Of a stretch of DNA of 64,000 nt, positions 63,405-64,000 are shown piece after piece (the first letter of the stretch is position 1; every line of letters begins with the position of its first letter). Where the stretch lies: assembly GCF_018704125.1 (NCBI RefSeq), contig NZ_JAGTIS010000004.1, positions 248,001 to 312,000 of the forward strand, in the 5' to 3' direction. Position numbers and translations under genes: made by a program. The DNA is from Metapseudomonas boanensis. GTDB lineage: Bacteria > Pseudomonadota > Gammaproteobacteria > Pseudomonadales > Pseudomonadaceae. The notes beneath the pieces are model-generated. The model was given only the letters and a program-made list of their open reading frames with translations, ran no database searches and had not been told where the DNA came from.

Positions 63405-63731
63405 GGCATCACTCTGATTACGACAGGATTGAATGACCGGCGATCATACTGCCGCCGATCTTCTCGGTATATCGTCCAGGCTTGGCAATACCGCCTGGAC
63501 GGTTACCAAAGCGCGAAAGCCTGCAACACCCGCCCCGTAGATCTCATGAAACTGTTAGCCGAAACCCTCCTGAAACGGGTCACTCGTTCATTTCAGCGAC
63601 AATTACTTAGTTTTTAACGACGCGCTGTGACTTATCGGTTTCGTTCGGTCATCCACATTCATGACGGTGTCATAAAGCCCTATGGGCTCCTCCGTCACCT
63701 TCATTGGGCACAATATGGAGAGACCAATCCC
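63405..63731. other. Intergenic region with one hairpin
   Basis: No gene seen. A 9-bp inverted repeat, CGTCCAGGC (63473-63481) with GCCTGGACG (63493-63501), is not followed by a T-run. The promoters of the flanking divergent genes must lie here. Confidence 0.4.
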
Positions 63732-64000
63732 ATGAACGCACCTCTGCGATTCAACGAAGCACTGATCATTACAGGCCGCGCCTTCAAGCCATTCCAATGC
63801 GTTGCCTGGGCCCCCCAGGACGGCACCGGCGAGCTGAGCATCAGCGTCATCGATCGCACCAGCACTCGTCTGCTGGGTCGCTCGAAGATTCCGAGCAGCA
63901 CCTATTCCGACCCTGAGCAACTGGCCATTGTCCTGCTGCAATCCCGCGAAGAACTAAGCAGCAAAGGTTACAGCCTCGACCCCTGGAGCATGCCGGAGTA
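63732..64000 (+). CDS. Hypothetical protein, 3' end outside the window
   Basis: At least 89 residues from ATG 63732 with GGAGAG upstream. FNEALIITGRAFKPFQCVAW, SISVIDRTSTRLLGRSKIPS and a helical stretch follow. It looks like a small conserved Pseudomonas cytoplasmic protein; no domain recognised. Confidence 0.45.
   Translation, partial: MNAPLRFNEALIITGRAFKPFQCVAWAPQDGTGELSISVIDRTSTRLLGRSKIPSSTYSDPEQLAIVLLQSREELSSKGYSLDPWSMPE

Overview
The window is GC-rich chromosomal DNA of a fluorescent-type Pseudomonas, close to the P. aeruginosa / P. nitroreducens / P. citronellolis side of the genus. This rests on protein content (PchP, DUF3509, DUF2790, a LasR/LasI-like pair, a PauB-like oxidase), on the order tRNA-Pro - merR - ihfA - pheT - pheS - rplT - rpmI - infC - thrS - tRNA-Val, and on REP-like hairpins between genes. 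No species call is possible from sequence alone.

Layout. 1-25.2 kb is ordinary core or soft-core sequence: the end of a DMT transporter, a di-domain cytochrome c, a lipoprotein, a four-gene MacA/MacB-like exporter operon with two permeases, DUF3509, CvfB, an LtaS/OpgB-like sulfatase, a zinc phospholipase C/P1-nuclease-like exoprotein, phosphorylcholine phosphatase, an enoyl reductase, a DEAD-box helicase, a RibD-like reductase, a Nudix hydrolase, RarD, AzoR, a LysR regulator, an alpha/beta hydrolase, periplasmic PPIase, an ABC exporter and a FemAB-like acyltransferase. 25.8-34.5 kb holds two convergent operons for fatty-acid modification and photoprotection: NTF2-like, SDR, flavin amine oxidase, DUF1365, CFA-like methyltransferase and DUF2878 face DUF2256, an iron-sulfur photolyase, a 38-residue ORF, SDR, DUF3833 and a chalcone-isomerase-like protein. 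Both operons start behind the same TGTACA-N11-TGTACA operator, the kind of site tied to light-responsive MerR (LitR/PplR) regulators.

35.0-46.4 kb is an AT-richer, IS-scarred accessory block and the main discovery. A LasR-like receptor lies at one end and a LasI-like acyl-homoserine-lactone synthase at the other. Between them are an ACP, a FabF-like synthase, a FabG-like reductase, a MaoC-like dehydratase, a soluble acyl-ACP-desaturase-like diiron protein, a second unrelated diiron protein, a flavin-reductase-like protein, a second FabF, and a thioesterase beyond the synthase. CT-N12-AG lux/las-type boxes sit upstream of the operon, the second FabF, the synthase and the thioesterase. This looks like a quorum-sensing-controlled, dedicated type II fatty-acid/polyketide line making an oxidised or desaturated acyl product that I cannot name.

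The block ends at an N-terminally truncated tyrosine integrase beside tRNA-Pro(GGG). 47.7-55.0 kb is the translation-factor core, with infC using a conserved AUU start. 55.26-61.19 kb is a decayed phage-like element inserted in tRNA-Val(GAC). It is bounded by 46-bp att repeats and carries a broken integrase, an excisionase-like gene, a broken cytosine methyltransferase with a heptamer expansion, and other fragments. The element displaced the tRNA's own terminator, which now lies beside thrS. The right end carries a PauB-like oxidase, a C39-like lipoprotein lacking its catalytic residues, and a partial gene.
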